From Chara braunii (taxonomy: Eukaryota > Streptophyta > Charophyceae > Charales > Characeae): a stretch of 38,454 nt of DNA. Shown here in pieces: positions 29,517 through 38,454 of this stretch. The stretch is taken from positions 64,806 through 103,259 of the forward strand of contig BFEA01000221.1 of NCBI GenBank assembly GCA_003427395.1, in the 5' to 3' direction. The position numbers and the translations under genes are program-made. Positions within the stretch are counted from its first letter, which is position 1. Each line of letters starts with the position of its first letter. The notes under the pieces are model-generated. The model saw nothing but the letters and a program-made list of their open reading frames with translations, was not told the DNA's origin and made no database searches.

Positions 29517-32500
29517 TCAGTTTGAGGGGGTCGGGATCAGCACGAAGTCGGTTTGGAGGTATGGGATTTGGAAGTCTTCCAGCGGTTGTCTCTGCCAATC
29601 GAGCTCCGCTGCTCTCCAGGGTTTCCAGTGTATGTGAATCCCGGCGACAAGTTGAGAGAAGGTCTGCTCGGGATCCTGCCAGTTTTGGAGATAAGATTCA
29701 CGCAGGGCTTGTCTGACCGTGGGATCTTTCTCGTTCAGGTAGTCCCGATGCATGGCCTTCCAGGCTTCGTGGNTCCGGGTTCGAATTGCTTCTTCTATCG
29801 CCTGTTGTGCTTGTTGCAACCCGAACTGGTGGTCCTTCCTCTCATAAGAACACCTAGCTCTCCAGGCCAGCATCAGCACCTGCAACCTTGTGTAGGCAAA
29901 GAGATTTGCAGCGAAGGGGGTCCATTGTCTCATCAGGTGGTGGTTTTTGTTGAGCAGGACAAGGCCCAGGTCCCACGGGATGCGGAAGGCGGTGAGATGG
30001 TGAAACGCCTTCCGCATCCCGTGGGATCAGGTGGCGTTTCACCATCTCACCGCCTTCCGGCGTTTCACCATCTCACCGCCTTCCGCATCCCAGGTCAACC
30101 AATGTGAGTTGGTAGTGAGCAGAAAGGGGTTGCCTGTGTGGTCTAGGATGTGGGGGTTACCAAAGAGCGGTTGTCTCCACACCGTATGCCAACGATTCTG
30201 GGGTTCTTTTTGTGTGGGCCCCCGTTTCCTCCAAAGTCTAATCATGAAGGGCCATAGGGGGTCGTTCGGGATGTCTTGCCGGACCGCATGCGCTGGGGTG
30301 GTGGGTGTCTATGCATTCTGGCGCGGGCTCGGAACCGTCCAGTGGCTGTTGGTCAGCCATCGGAGCGGGTGCACTCCATTGATGCCCAGTGACTGAGGGG
30401 CCAGGCCAGCTATTTGTATGTAGGCCAGAGGCACCCACGGGATGTCGTTACCCAACAACAGCCTGACCAGCACCTTGAAAATCAAGGCTTCGCTCTCTCT
30501 TTTCGGATCGAGAATCCCAAACCCCCTTTTGACTCTTGGTTGGGTGAGGATGTCCCAGCTTACTCTGTTCATGCAGCCTTGGGAGTTCGCTTTATTTTTC
30601 CATAGGTAAGTCGGAAGTGCTCTTCTGAGCCTGGTGTATTGCTGTTTCGTCAGTGGCCACACTGCCAGTTTATACCAGATCGCCGCAAGGACAGCATTGT
30701 TGATTGCCAAGGCCAGGCCCACCAGCGAGGTTTCGAGACCCTACCACTTCGCAAGCCGGTCAATTGCGAGGTTCCCCCGTGCATCCCCATGATCTGGTGG
30801 GGGGCCCAATGTCGTCAGCCTGACGCCAAGAATTCGAATAGCTTCGTCTTTAGCTTGCCATTTGACCTCGGGTTGCGGCGGCGGGGGCTGGTCTTGGCAA
30901 CACATTCACCAGCCTTCCGTTTTGGAGCCCCAGTTCACTTTCATATCCCGTAAGTGAGAACTGGTGTATAATTTGCGCGAGGGCCCGGATGCTGTCAGCG
31001 TCTGCACGTATGAGAACAGTGAGATCGTCTGCGAACAGCGATGTCATCGGGATGAGGTGCTCCGGAAGCTCAGGGATGGGCACCTTAGAAATCTGAGGAT
31101 GGGCCCTGATGAGTGATGCGAGGGTCTCCATCACAATAACAAAGAGCAGCGGCGCAATTGGGTCTCCCCGACGCACCGATCTCTGCAGCGTAATGGGGGG
31201 TGAGAGGTGGGCGTTGATCATAATATTGGTGGTAGCCGATTTGTGGAGGAGCCGAATCCATCGGCAGAATGACAGTCCAAAGTTCATCTTGGCCAGACAC
31301 ATGCCCAAGAAATCCCAGTCAACGTGGTCGTACGCCTTTTCGAAGTCTATGAAGAGAATCACCGCCGGAACTTTTCTTTGTCAGGCGTATTTGATGGTTT
31401 CGTTGACTAGAAGGATGTTGTCTTGGATGTTGCGGTTGGGCATAAATCCAGTCTGGTCAGGATGAATCAACATGTGCATCAGTGGTAGCAGGCGATTGGT
31501 CAGAGCCTTAGCCACCATTTTGTAGGGGACCTGGAGGAGGGTGATGGGTCTATAATTCCTTATATCCTCTTTGTCCCCTTTTTTATAGAGCAATGTAGTA
31601 ACTCCTTGCCCGATCATACCCCCAAAGGAGCCCTCTATCTGGATCGCCGCAATGTAGCTCGTAAGGTCATCCTGGAGGAGCTCCCAGAAGTGCAGCCATA
31701 ATTCTTTGGGGAAGGAGTCAATGCCTGGTGTTTTCTCGTCTACCATACCCTTCAAGGCCTCCCATATTTCAGCGGGGGAGATCGACACTTCGAGCAGTTG
31801 TTTTTGATCTGGTGCGAGGCGGGTTTGGACTGCTTGTAGAAGATCCTCTCTCGCACGCAAGACCTCCACCGTTTCTTTTTCGGGAGTCTGGGAAGTAAAC
31901 AACCGCTGATAGTACTGGGATGCATAGTCTGCTATCGAGTATGCATTAGCGGCCACCCTCGCATCGTCCTGGAAGGGGTGTTTGAGTCTAGGGACCGTGG
32001 CAACCCTGACTTTGGCTTTGGCCTTGCGGAAGAAAAATTTCGCCATCGTTCCATCAGTGTGACCTTTTTGGATCTTGGCCTGGATCCTCCATGCCTGCGT
32101 TTGGCTTTCTATGTAGGCTTGGAGGTGATCGCGGGCTTCTTGCAATTTGTGGAATGAGGGTTGGTGCAGCGGGGTCCATCTGTGTGTCATCCCATTCTTC
32201 CAGATCACGCATGAGCTTGTCAAGTATGGCTTTATGGTCTCTTGCGTACTGAATTGAAAATTTCTTGGCCCTTTCCCTTAATTGAGCTATGTCGTCATTG
32301 AACCAGGCAACCCTATCCCCAGATTCCGGTTTTTGGGTTTGTTAGTAGAGCCAGAATTGAGTGACCAGGTCTTTGAACTTGGGTAGGGATGGCAGCGAGG
32401 CGTTAAATTTGTAGAACCCCGGTCCCCTGCTGATGTGGGCGTGGAAGGACAGCCCCAATGTGATCATTCTGTGGTTGAAGGACTTGCAGGGGCTAATAGT

Positions 32501-33472
32501 GGCTATTTCGGCAGTTGTGACCAGGCCAAGTAAGTCCTTGGAGACGAGTGTAAGGTCTATGCGAGAGTTGGCCAGCCCACGGTCGCCCCTGGAGGACAGG
32601 CAAGTTTAGGCCCGTTGGGCCGGTTGCAGCATTCTGTAGGCATCCTCCAAGCCTCTGTCCGCCATCAGTTGCCTGAGCATAAGGATGTCCGGGCCCAGTT
32701 GCGGCAGCGACGATGCGTGCGGGTCTTGTCGTTGCGAGGTCGGTCTGCGATCCATCACCGGATCCAGGGTAGTGTTGAAATCCCCTGCCATTATGATCGG
32801 AGCGTCATTCGGGAGGTGCTGGAGCAAGGTAAGCCAAAGGTCCACCCTATGCACGGGGTCGTTGGGGGCGTAGATGTTAACGAGATAAAATACGTCCTCT
32901 TCGTATGCCACCTTCAGGCACACCCACCTCCCCTGCAGGTGGTCGTGTTGTGCAGATAGTGGTCTGAGCCTCGAAGAAGGAGGGATCCAGATGGCCACTC
33001 CTGCTGACGCCCTTTCCGTTGCGGGTGCCTGATAGGAGGCATATGGCCAGACAACTTTACCTTTTTCCACATGCGGCGGTGTGTCCTGGAGGTGCGTTTC
33101 TTGGACACGCACCGCGTCCGGCCATCTGTTGGTATCAGGGCATTTGAGCATTGCCCATATGGCCTGTTTTTTTTCCAGCGTCGCCTGTATGAGCCCATTA
33201 ACGTTAAGGGACCGTATGTCTATGTCTGCGCGGGCCAGTTTGGTTGCCCATTGTGGCGGGTTCCATTTTTTGGGGAACACTGGGGGGAAAGGGGGGCGTG
33301 GAGGAGGGGGGGGGCAGTTGGGTTGTGTGGGGTCCATCAAAGGGCAAGGGCCCAGGGAAAATCGATCAGGGCGTGGCGGTCCTTGTGTTCGCATGGCAGG
33401 AGGGTGGCCTAGCAAGGGGCCACCGGACTGTTGTTGGTCGTTTGGTTGACGCTGTGTAACTCGGCCATCCAT
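29517..33472 (-). pseudogene. LINE-B ORF2: endonuclease and reverse transcriptase, multiply broken
   Basis: After a Pro-rich linker, the endonuclease shows DIRSLNVNGLI, VQETHLQD, LVNIYAPND and IIMAGDFNTTLDP, then, past an in-frame TAA at 32606-32608, SSRGDRGLANSRIDLTL and SFNHRMITLGLSF. A second TAA lies at 32342-32344 and a frameshift near 32230. RT motifs follow: EKTPGIDSFPKELW, LLYKKGDKEDIRNYRPITLL, HPDQTGFMPNRNIQDNI, a TGA at 31381-31383, LFIDFEKAYDHVDW, SVRRGDPIAPLLFV and TSLFADDLTVL. The frame shifts near 30950. The post-RT part (30722-30309, 30000-29517) includes YLWKNK and WKAMHRDYLNEKDPTVR. A 115-bp palindrome interrupts it at 29977-30091. Not functional. The base at 29773 is unknown. 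Confidence 0.9.
29977..30091. repeat. 115-bp perfect palindromic insertion in LINE-B ORF2
   Basis: Left arm 29977-30009 starts gggatgcggaaggcggtgag; right arm 30059-30091 is its exact reverse complement over 33 bp. The loop holds another direct copy of ggcgtttcaccatctcaccg at 30033. It breaks the protein between SHWLTW-like and LGLVLLNKNH sequence. It could be a small MITE (weak 9-bp flanks sharing aggtc) or a local assembly error. Confidence 0.7.
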
Positions 33473-34016
33473 TGCTGGAGCGGGAGTGTGGTTGCAAGCT
33501 GCGTGTTAGCGTCGTCGTCGATGCTCAGTGGACGGTCTTGATGGGGAGGACGAAGGGGGGGTCATCCCATTGGTTGTGTTTGTCCAGTACGCAGTCCTCA
33601 AGGAAGATCTGCATGAACACCAGGACCCGTCTGAGCGTCCACGCAATGCTCGTCCTGAAGCGAGAGGAAGTCAGGTCCATGAGTCCATTGTGATTAAACC
33701 ATGTAAACCCGTTGGGGCTCTTTAGCAATCTGATCTTGGGGTCAACCAGCAGTAAAACCGGGATGATACCCTTAGGCAGCGTGAGCGATTTAGGGAGAAC
33801 CGCCCCCAACACCCCCATAGTGGCGGTTTCCTTTTACCAATATTTTAACCTTTTCAAAATGATCGTTGTAGAAGGGTTGCCCTTCCATCCTTCCACAGCG
33901 AGGCCATCAGTGTTGTCGTTTTGAAGAGTGTGGGTATCTTGCTGTGGGGGTTTGAGGCCCAGCACCCACTTCCCACTTTCTTCCACCCTGGTGATCGGGA
34001 AGATGACCACTCCTGG
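33473..34016 (-). pseudogene. Degenerate LINE-B ORF1/ORF2 junction
   Basis: Between the ORF1 frame and the endonuclease frame, a stretch open only at 33818-33525 reads RLLKSPNGFTWFNHNGLMDL and TSIAWTLRRVLVFMQIFLED. This ordinary globular-type sequence is probably the C-terminal domain of ORF1, now shifted out of frame. I do not recognise the domain with certainty. Confidence 0.5.
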
Positions 34017-36479
34017 CTACATAGCAACCGGTGTGCTGTCATCTTCCTCAAGTCGCACCAGTTCCCTCAGCTTTTTGGAGGGAGATGCGGCAGTGCACTC
34101 TCCGTCAGATATCAGCGGGGATCTATCGTCGTTATCATCTTCGTCGTCATGGATGATTTCCACAACGGTGAGCTGCCGGGTGGTTGCGGGTATTATGTCG
34201 TGATTGGAACGCCCTTGTGGTTGGTCGCTGGGCCGGGGCGGTTGGGCATCTTGCAAAGCCAGGTGGTCCCGGTCGTTCACTTCCGACAGGGCGTGTAAGG
34301 TTTCGCAGAGTTCATGCACAAGGGCCTTGGGCCAGGCCAGCCCTTCGTGGAGGAATGCCTCGTCGTGAGGGCCAGTCTGTGGATATGCCAGCGGAGCACC
34401 CTTGTCGATGCAACAATTTCTGGCATAGCTGTCCATTTTGTCCAAGAACTCGTTGACCACCATGACTATGGCCGCCCCCACATCCATCCAGTCGATAGCT
34501 GTGACGGACTTGTATTTTTCCATCGTTGCAAGGACCCTCGGGCTATACATTAGCACCGTTTTCGCTTCCCCCCACTATCTCGTTTTGAGCCTATCTTCCG
34601 GTCTGTCGTCCGTGAGCGAGAAGATTTTTGTAAGGGTCCAGTCCGTCAGAAACTGAAGTTTCTGTGTGACTTCATCATTGGCCGACAGGGGCAGAGGCGA
34701 AGGGGCCGGCTCCATTGCCTGTGAAGGCGCTGGCGGGACTGTTTCGAGGTCCATTCCCACCGGCGTTGGTAGGTGGGCTTGTTGCAGTGGGGGCTGGTCC
34801 TCTGGGCCAGATGTATCCATGTCCAGGGGGGCAGCCGAATCGTTTTGGTTGTCCGGCTCTCGGCATATCATGTGTTGGTTGTGAGGCCGCTGCGGCCCCT
34901 GGGCGATTTGCTGAACGCCCTGTTGATGCCAGAACTGATGCAGCCGTTCCTGTTGCTGTTGCAGCATTTGTTGCTGTTGGCAGCAGAGTTGTTGCTGCCA
35001 CTGCAGGTGCATTTGTTGCAGCAGCTGTTGTTGTTGTATCAGCCTCTGGTGGTCTTGCTGTTGGTGATATTGTGCCATTTGGGCTTGCAGCAGGATGTGA
35101 AGATGCTGTTCGCATTGTTGCTGTTGTTGGTGGTGGAGCTCCTGGCCCTGCCGCTGCGCCTGGCACAATAGCTGCATTTGGGCTTGGTGTTGAAGATGCA
35201 GTTGTTGTTGTTGTTGCTGTTCTTGCGCGTGCAGCTGTTGCTGATTTTGGAGCTCGCCGAAGTGCTGATGGTGCTGTTGTTGGGTTGGCAGTTGTAGGTC
35301 CAGTGGTTTGTCCTGACAGTATTGACTGCCGTCACACACATCCATAAGCTGCGGCGGGTAGGCAGAGGGCTGTTGGTGTTGTTTTTGCATTAGGTGGCAC
35401 TGCTGATGGCCAGGGACCTGCAGGAGTTGGTGCCGCTCCTGCCGGTTCGCCAGGTCCAGTTGCTGGTCCTGGCACAACTACTCCGGTGGGCGGCCCATCT
35501 GGGTGTGTAGCAGCCCATGGTCCAGGCAGAGGTCCCGGCGGCCCAGTTCTTGCAGTGCCCCCAGTTGGGTTTGTTGCTGCACCTCTGTCGCGGCCTGGTC
35601 CAGGTGGCGGTCCTGTGCGTGCAGTTGCCCATGGTCCGTTTGCTGGTCCCGGGGCTCCCGATCCAAGTGTGTCTTTGTCTGGTCCAGGCGGCCGTCCTGG
35701 GGGCCCAGATCTTGCTGCGCACCCAGTTGGGGTTGTTGCTGCACTTCTGTCGTTGGTTGTTGCTGCACTTCTGTCGTTGCCTGGTCCAGGCGGTGGCCCT
35801 GGAGGCCCAGATCTTGCTTTGTCATCAGTCCCCTCGCTAGCTCCTGCCCTCCCGGGAATCCGTCCTGCGGGAGTAGCTGGCCCTCCACGCGATGATCAGC
35901 GGTGGTCAAAGCAATCAGAGGTAGGAGGGCTGTTGTTTCTGAGCGAGGGCAGGGAAAGGCTGCTGCTTTTATTTTGTTAATGAGCGAGGTAGCTTTGAGC
36001 CACCTGTGTTGCTGCGAAGGCAGCTTGGTGACCGTTTTTGGCACGTCAGCAGGGGCCTCAATTCGCAGTTTGTCATTGCTTTTCAGACCCGGCTTTGGAT
36101 GAGAGTGGATTTGTGTGTGCATATGGGTCAGCCAAACTTGAGGTCGTGCTTCTTCCAGGACCAGCCCTCCTGCCCTGTTCGAGCTGCCGTTTCCAGGGGG
36201 GTGGTTGACCAGTTGGGTGCCTGTCTCGTTCAGGGCGAGTGTTCCTGAGCACTCTGGCTTGCCACAGCATTTGTCCGCGTCAGGCTGTTGGCCATCCTCA
36301 GGAGTGGGATGACGAACTGCCTGCGGGGGCACCGGTGCTGGGGGGGGCCGTTCCACTTCCCCAGAGGGGAGTGGCACCCCGGCCAGCGGTGACCCAGCGG
36401 TCTCGGTGGTGGCGAGGCTGCTCGAGTGGATTTGTGTGTGCACATGGGTCACCCGAACTTCAGGTAGTGCTTCTTCCAA
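34017..36479 (-). pseudogene. LINE-B ORF1, Gln-rich, two in-frame TAG codons
   Basis: One frame of about 820 codons runs from 36479 to 34017, broken only by TAG at 35478-35480 and at 34575-34577. The N-terminal part overlaps the tandem 5' units (VRVTHVHTQIHSSSLA). Next come protein repeats of TTEVQQQP and QDLGPQDGRLDQ type (nt 35500-35820), then a segment of about 150 residues that is half Gln (nt 34900-35400). The C-terminal part has an ordinary composition and an acidic patch (HDDEDDNDDRSPL). No zinc knuckle is visible. The frame continues upstream in degenerate form to about 37032. Role by position: RNA-binding ORF1 protein of a LINE. Confidence 0.75.
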
Positions 36480-37060
36480 GACCAGCCCCCCTGCCCTGTT
36501 TGAGCCGCCATCTCCAAAGGAGTGACTGACCAGCCGGGTGGCAGTTTCGTTCAGGGTGGGTGCCTGAGCACACTGACTTCATTTTGCCACAGCCGTTGAC
36601 CGCATCAGGCTGTTGGCCATCCTCAGGGACGGGACGACGAACTGCCTGCGGGGGCCGTCCCCCTTCCCCAGAGGGGAGCGGCACCCCGGCCAGCGGTGAC
36701 CCAGCGATCTCGCTGGCGGCGAGGCTGCTCGAGTGGATTTGTGTGTGCACATGGGTCACCCGAACTTCAGGTCGTGCTTCTTCCAAGACCAGCCCCCCTG
36801 CCCTGTTTGAGCCGCCGTCTCCAGAGTAGTAACTGACCGGCCGGGTGCCAGTTTCGTTGAGGGCGGGTGTTCCTGAGCACACTGACTTCATTTTGCCACA
36901 GCAATTGACCGCATCAGGCTGTTGGCCATCCTCAGGGACGGGACGACAAACTGCCTGCGGGGGCACCGGTGTTGGGGGGGGGCCGTCCCCCTTTCCCAGA
37001 GGGGAGCGGCACCCCGCCCAGCGGTGACCCAAACATTGCTGGCGGCGAAGCCGTGCAGTG
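36105..37060 (-). repeat. Three tandem units of about 310 bp at the LINE-B 5' end
   Basis: gtggatttgtgtgtgcacat starts at 36105 (with one change), 36426 and 36733, spacing 321 and 307 bp. Each unit also carries cttcttcca(a)gaccagcc, ttgccacagc, ctgttggccatcctcag, actgcctgcgggggc and gagcggcaccccggcc-type sequence. On the minus strand they encode a repeated peptide (THVHTQIHSSSL, AGSPLAGVPLPSGE, PEDGQQPDA, CSGT.ALNETGT). The two units nearest 37 kb are the most alike. Confidence 0.85.
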
Positions 37061-37667
37061 GTTGGACGCCCCCCTGGGCCCCCTCCAGCTTCGGTTTATA
37101 TGTCCCTTGGGGGCGAACTGGGGCCGGTTTGCTGCGCTTTATGGGGGCTCCTGCTTTCTGGGTTGAGATGTTGAGGGATTCCCGGCCTTGTTTTGCGCAT
37201 CATAATATAAAACTGCAACTCTTTGAGGGAATAAAAAAGAAAAAGGAGAAAAATAAAATTGATAGTGCAGCTCGGAAGTACTGTCGCTGGAAAACACCAA
37301 GAAAAGTCAAAGCGCTGAAAACGGCCCTTAGTGGCTTCTTACCTCAAGCTTTGATGCTGAAGGATTTGGCCAGGAATTCTCCTCGTTATTTTCCCACCAG
37401 CAGTGCTTTAAAGAGCTAAATATCTCTGATGCTGCGGGTGCATGGCAGTCCAGGCCAAAATAAAAGAAAAATGCTGATGTGCTGGATCTTTTTCGTATTC
37501 GGCATGCAACAGCACTGCAGCTTAAACCTGCATCGGGAAACGGAGGCCCAGAAGTACTGGTGGTCTCACTGACTCTCACGTACTGGGCCCAGCTCCAGGG
37601 GTATCGAAACTGAATCGGGATTTGTCAGAAGCCCAGAATGGTTGATTTTACCATTGAGCGTCACTCA
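37061..37667. other. Stretch without a recognisable gene
   Basis: Contains upstream flank or promoter of LINE-B and a solo MITE family C end (37553-37568). Open frames are short and overlapping. Nothing else stands out. Confidence 0.4.
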
Positions 37668-37804
37668 GGGCATACTCACACTAGGCCCTCAAACTCGCAA
37701 AATCACAAAATGAGGGGCCGGCTTGAGTCCTTGTAAAGGAAGGACTAGATCTGGACGCTCATTTTGGGATTTTGGGATTTTGAGGGCCTAGTGTGAGTAT
37801 GCCC
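37668..37804. mobile_element. MITE family D, copy D3 (palindromic)
   Basis: A 137-bp foldback element with ends gggcatactcacactaggcc and ggcctagtgtgagtatgccc, a perfect inverted match that continues into ctcaaa and tttgag. Unlike D1 and D2 its flanks do not show TGA on both sides (tca and cca). Confidence 0.85.
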
Positions 37805-37862
37805 CCAGTTGGTACGCCACTGAACTGTTGAATCACAGACTCAAGTTCGAATCCAGATACCT
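37797..37862 (+). mobile_element. tRNA-derived SINE fragment
   Basis: ccagttggtacgccactgaa (D arm), tgaactgttgaatcacaga (anticodon-like arm) and caagttcgaatccag (B box). Same family as the minus-strand copy at 24015-24095. Its 5' end abuts or overlaps MITE D3, so the A box is partly lost. Confidence 0.6.
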
Positions 37863-38008
37863 TTCAGTTGAAGAGAACAAAATCAGTCTGAATTGGCTAG
37901 GGCCGGTCAGCTCAATGATGATATCTACAGGCCGTCGTAGTTGATTTTGGGCCTGGTTACAGTACTCACCATTCACTAAAACTTGGCGAGCAGGTGCATG
38001 TTTTTTTC

Positions 38009-38145
38009 TTACTCGCCAGACTGGACCGTCAGAGAAGGTGTCCGTCTGTCAGAAACACCTACTCGCCAAACTCCACAGTCAGAAAAGTTGTCAGAAGCAC
38101 TTACTTGCCAGAATTGTATGTCAGGAAGGTGTCAGAGTTTTCTGC
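38009..38145. repeat. Degenerate short tandem repeat, 42-50 bp unit, three copies
   Basis: tactcgccagactgg, tactcgccaaactcc and tacttgccagaattg start successive units at about 38010, 38060 and 38102. Each is followed by gtcag(a/g)aa(a/g)g-type sequence. The rest of the right edge (38146-38454) holds loose relatives (tttggcaagttggc) but no supported gene. Confidence 0.6.
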
Positions 38146-38454
38146 CAAGCTTTGTTTCTCGTCTGCCACCGGGGTGAGCTTCAAGTTTGGCAAGTTGGCT
38201 GCGTCCCCACCTGTCACTGCCATTTTGTGGAGCGACGTTCGAAGTCTTACGCCCCGTTTACAAATGGGAGGACTTTTTGGCGACGATTTCAGCGTCACAG
38301 CTGGAGATGAGGCTGACTTCTTCTTGGAAAGTTTGACTGTCCTTGCCGACTTCTGCCGCTGCGAGTTATTGTAAACAAGTGTCCTCAGGCTGTTGTTTGC
38401 AACGAAAAGTGCTCTTTTCGCTCGGCAAGTTTTGTCACGGACTGTGGTTGATGG

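Larger units (their letters stand above)
29517..37060 (-). mobile_element. LINE-B: L1-type non-LTR retrotransposon, minus strand
   Basis: A second LINE, about 7.5 kb, read from right to left. It has tandem units of about 310 bp at its 5' end, a Gln-rich ORF1, a Pro-rich linker, an endonuclease, an RT with an intact FADD box and a C-terminal region. It shares the architecture and Gln-rich ORF1 style of LINE-A but differs in sequence, so it is another subfamily. ORF1 and ORF2 both hold several nonsense codons and shifts. Exact ends and target duplications were not found. Confidence 0.9.

Noticed and set aside
34715-35895. Plus-strand frames rich in Val/Ala/Leu or Cys/Ser
   Set aside because: Complement of the Gln-rich LINE-B ORF1, whose CAG/CAA repeats give CTG/TTG on the other strand.
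37994-38374. Plus-strand frame of 126 codons at the right edge
   Set aside because: It overlaps a degenerate short tandem repeat and three other open frames; no motif is recognisable.
1-38454. CRISPR array or bacterial-type defence system
   Set aside because: No regularly spaced identical repeats with unique spacers and no cas-like genes; the tandem arrays are eukaryotic minisatellites.

Overview
This looks like a gene-poor, transposon-dense stretch of a eukaryotic nuclear genome from the green lineage. The reasons are an aquaporin of plant MIP type, two L1-type LINEs with plant-like endonuclease and reverse transcriptase domains, a PIF/Harbinger DNA transposon with its Myb-like partner gene, tRNA-derived SINEs, MITEs, poly(A)-tailed small-RNA retrocopies and long microsatellites. 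My best guess is a charophyte alga such as Chara, but the sequence alone does not fix the species. There are no bacterial operons and no CRISPR array.

Layout. 1-6619: LINE-A, plus strand, cut off at the left edge, with a Gln/Gly-rich ORF1, a frameshifted EN-RT ORF2, a 3'UTR and a poly(A) tail. 6620-8155: no recognisable gene, ending in a purine-rich minisatellite. 8156-8941: a single-exon aquaporin, the only convincing host gene. 8942-13600: degenerate tandem repeats, microsatellites and at least three MITE families. 13715-20662: a complete PIF/Harbinger element with perfect terminal inverted repeats. It holds a Myb/SANT-like ORF on the plus strand, an unidentified plus-strand ORF, and a damaged DDE transposase on the minus strand. 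20700-28600: a dense patchwork of MITEs, two MULE-like foldback elements, tRNA-related SINEs and retrocopies of U6, U2 and 5.8S RNA, several of them nested inside one another with readable target-site duplications. 29517-37060: LINE-B, minus strand, with a Gln-rich ORF1, three tandem units of about 310 bp at its 5' end, and a broken EN-RT ORF2. 37061-38454: a palindromic MITE, a tRNA-like SINE and short degenerate repeats.

How it fits together. The LINEs are the likely source of the machinery that copied small RNAs into the genome, since the retrocopies have A-rich tails and target duplications of 9-13 bp. The Harbinger-type MITEs (one with a perfect TTA duplication) would depend on transposases like the one at 18875-20420. 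Most ORFs of these elements carry nonsense codons or frameshifts, so nearly everything except the aquaporin appears to be decaying.

Assembly caution. Positions 15580-15617 are a Nextera mate-pair junction adapter, flanked by a 160-bp duplication of the Myb-like ORF. This is a library artefact. There is also a 90-N gap at 27408-27497, in the loop of a foldback element, and single Ns at 18221 and 29773.
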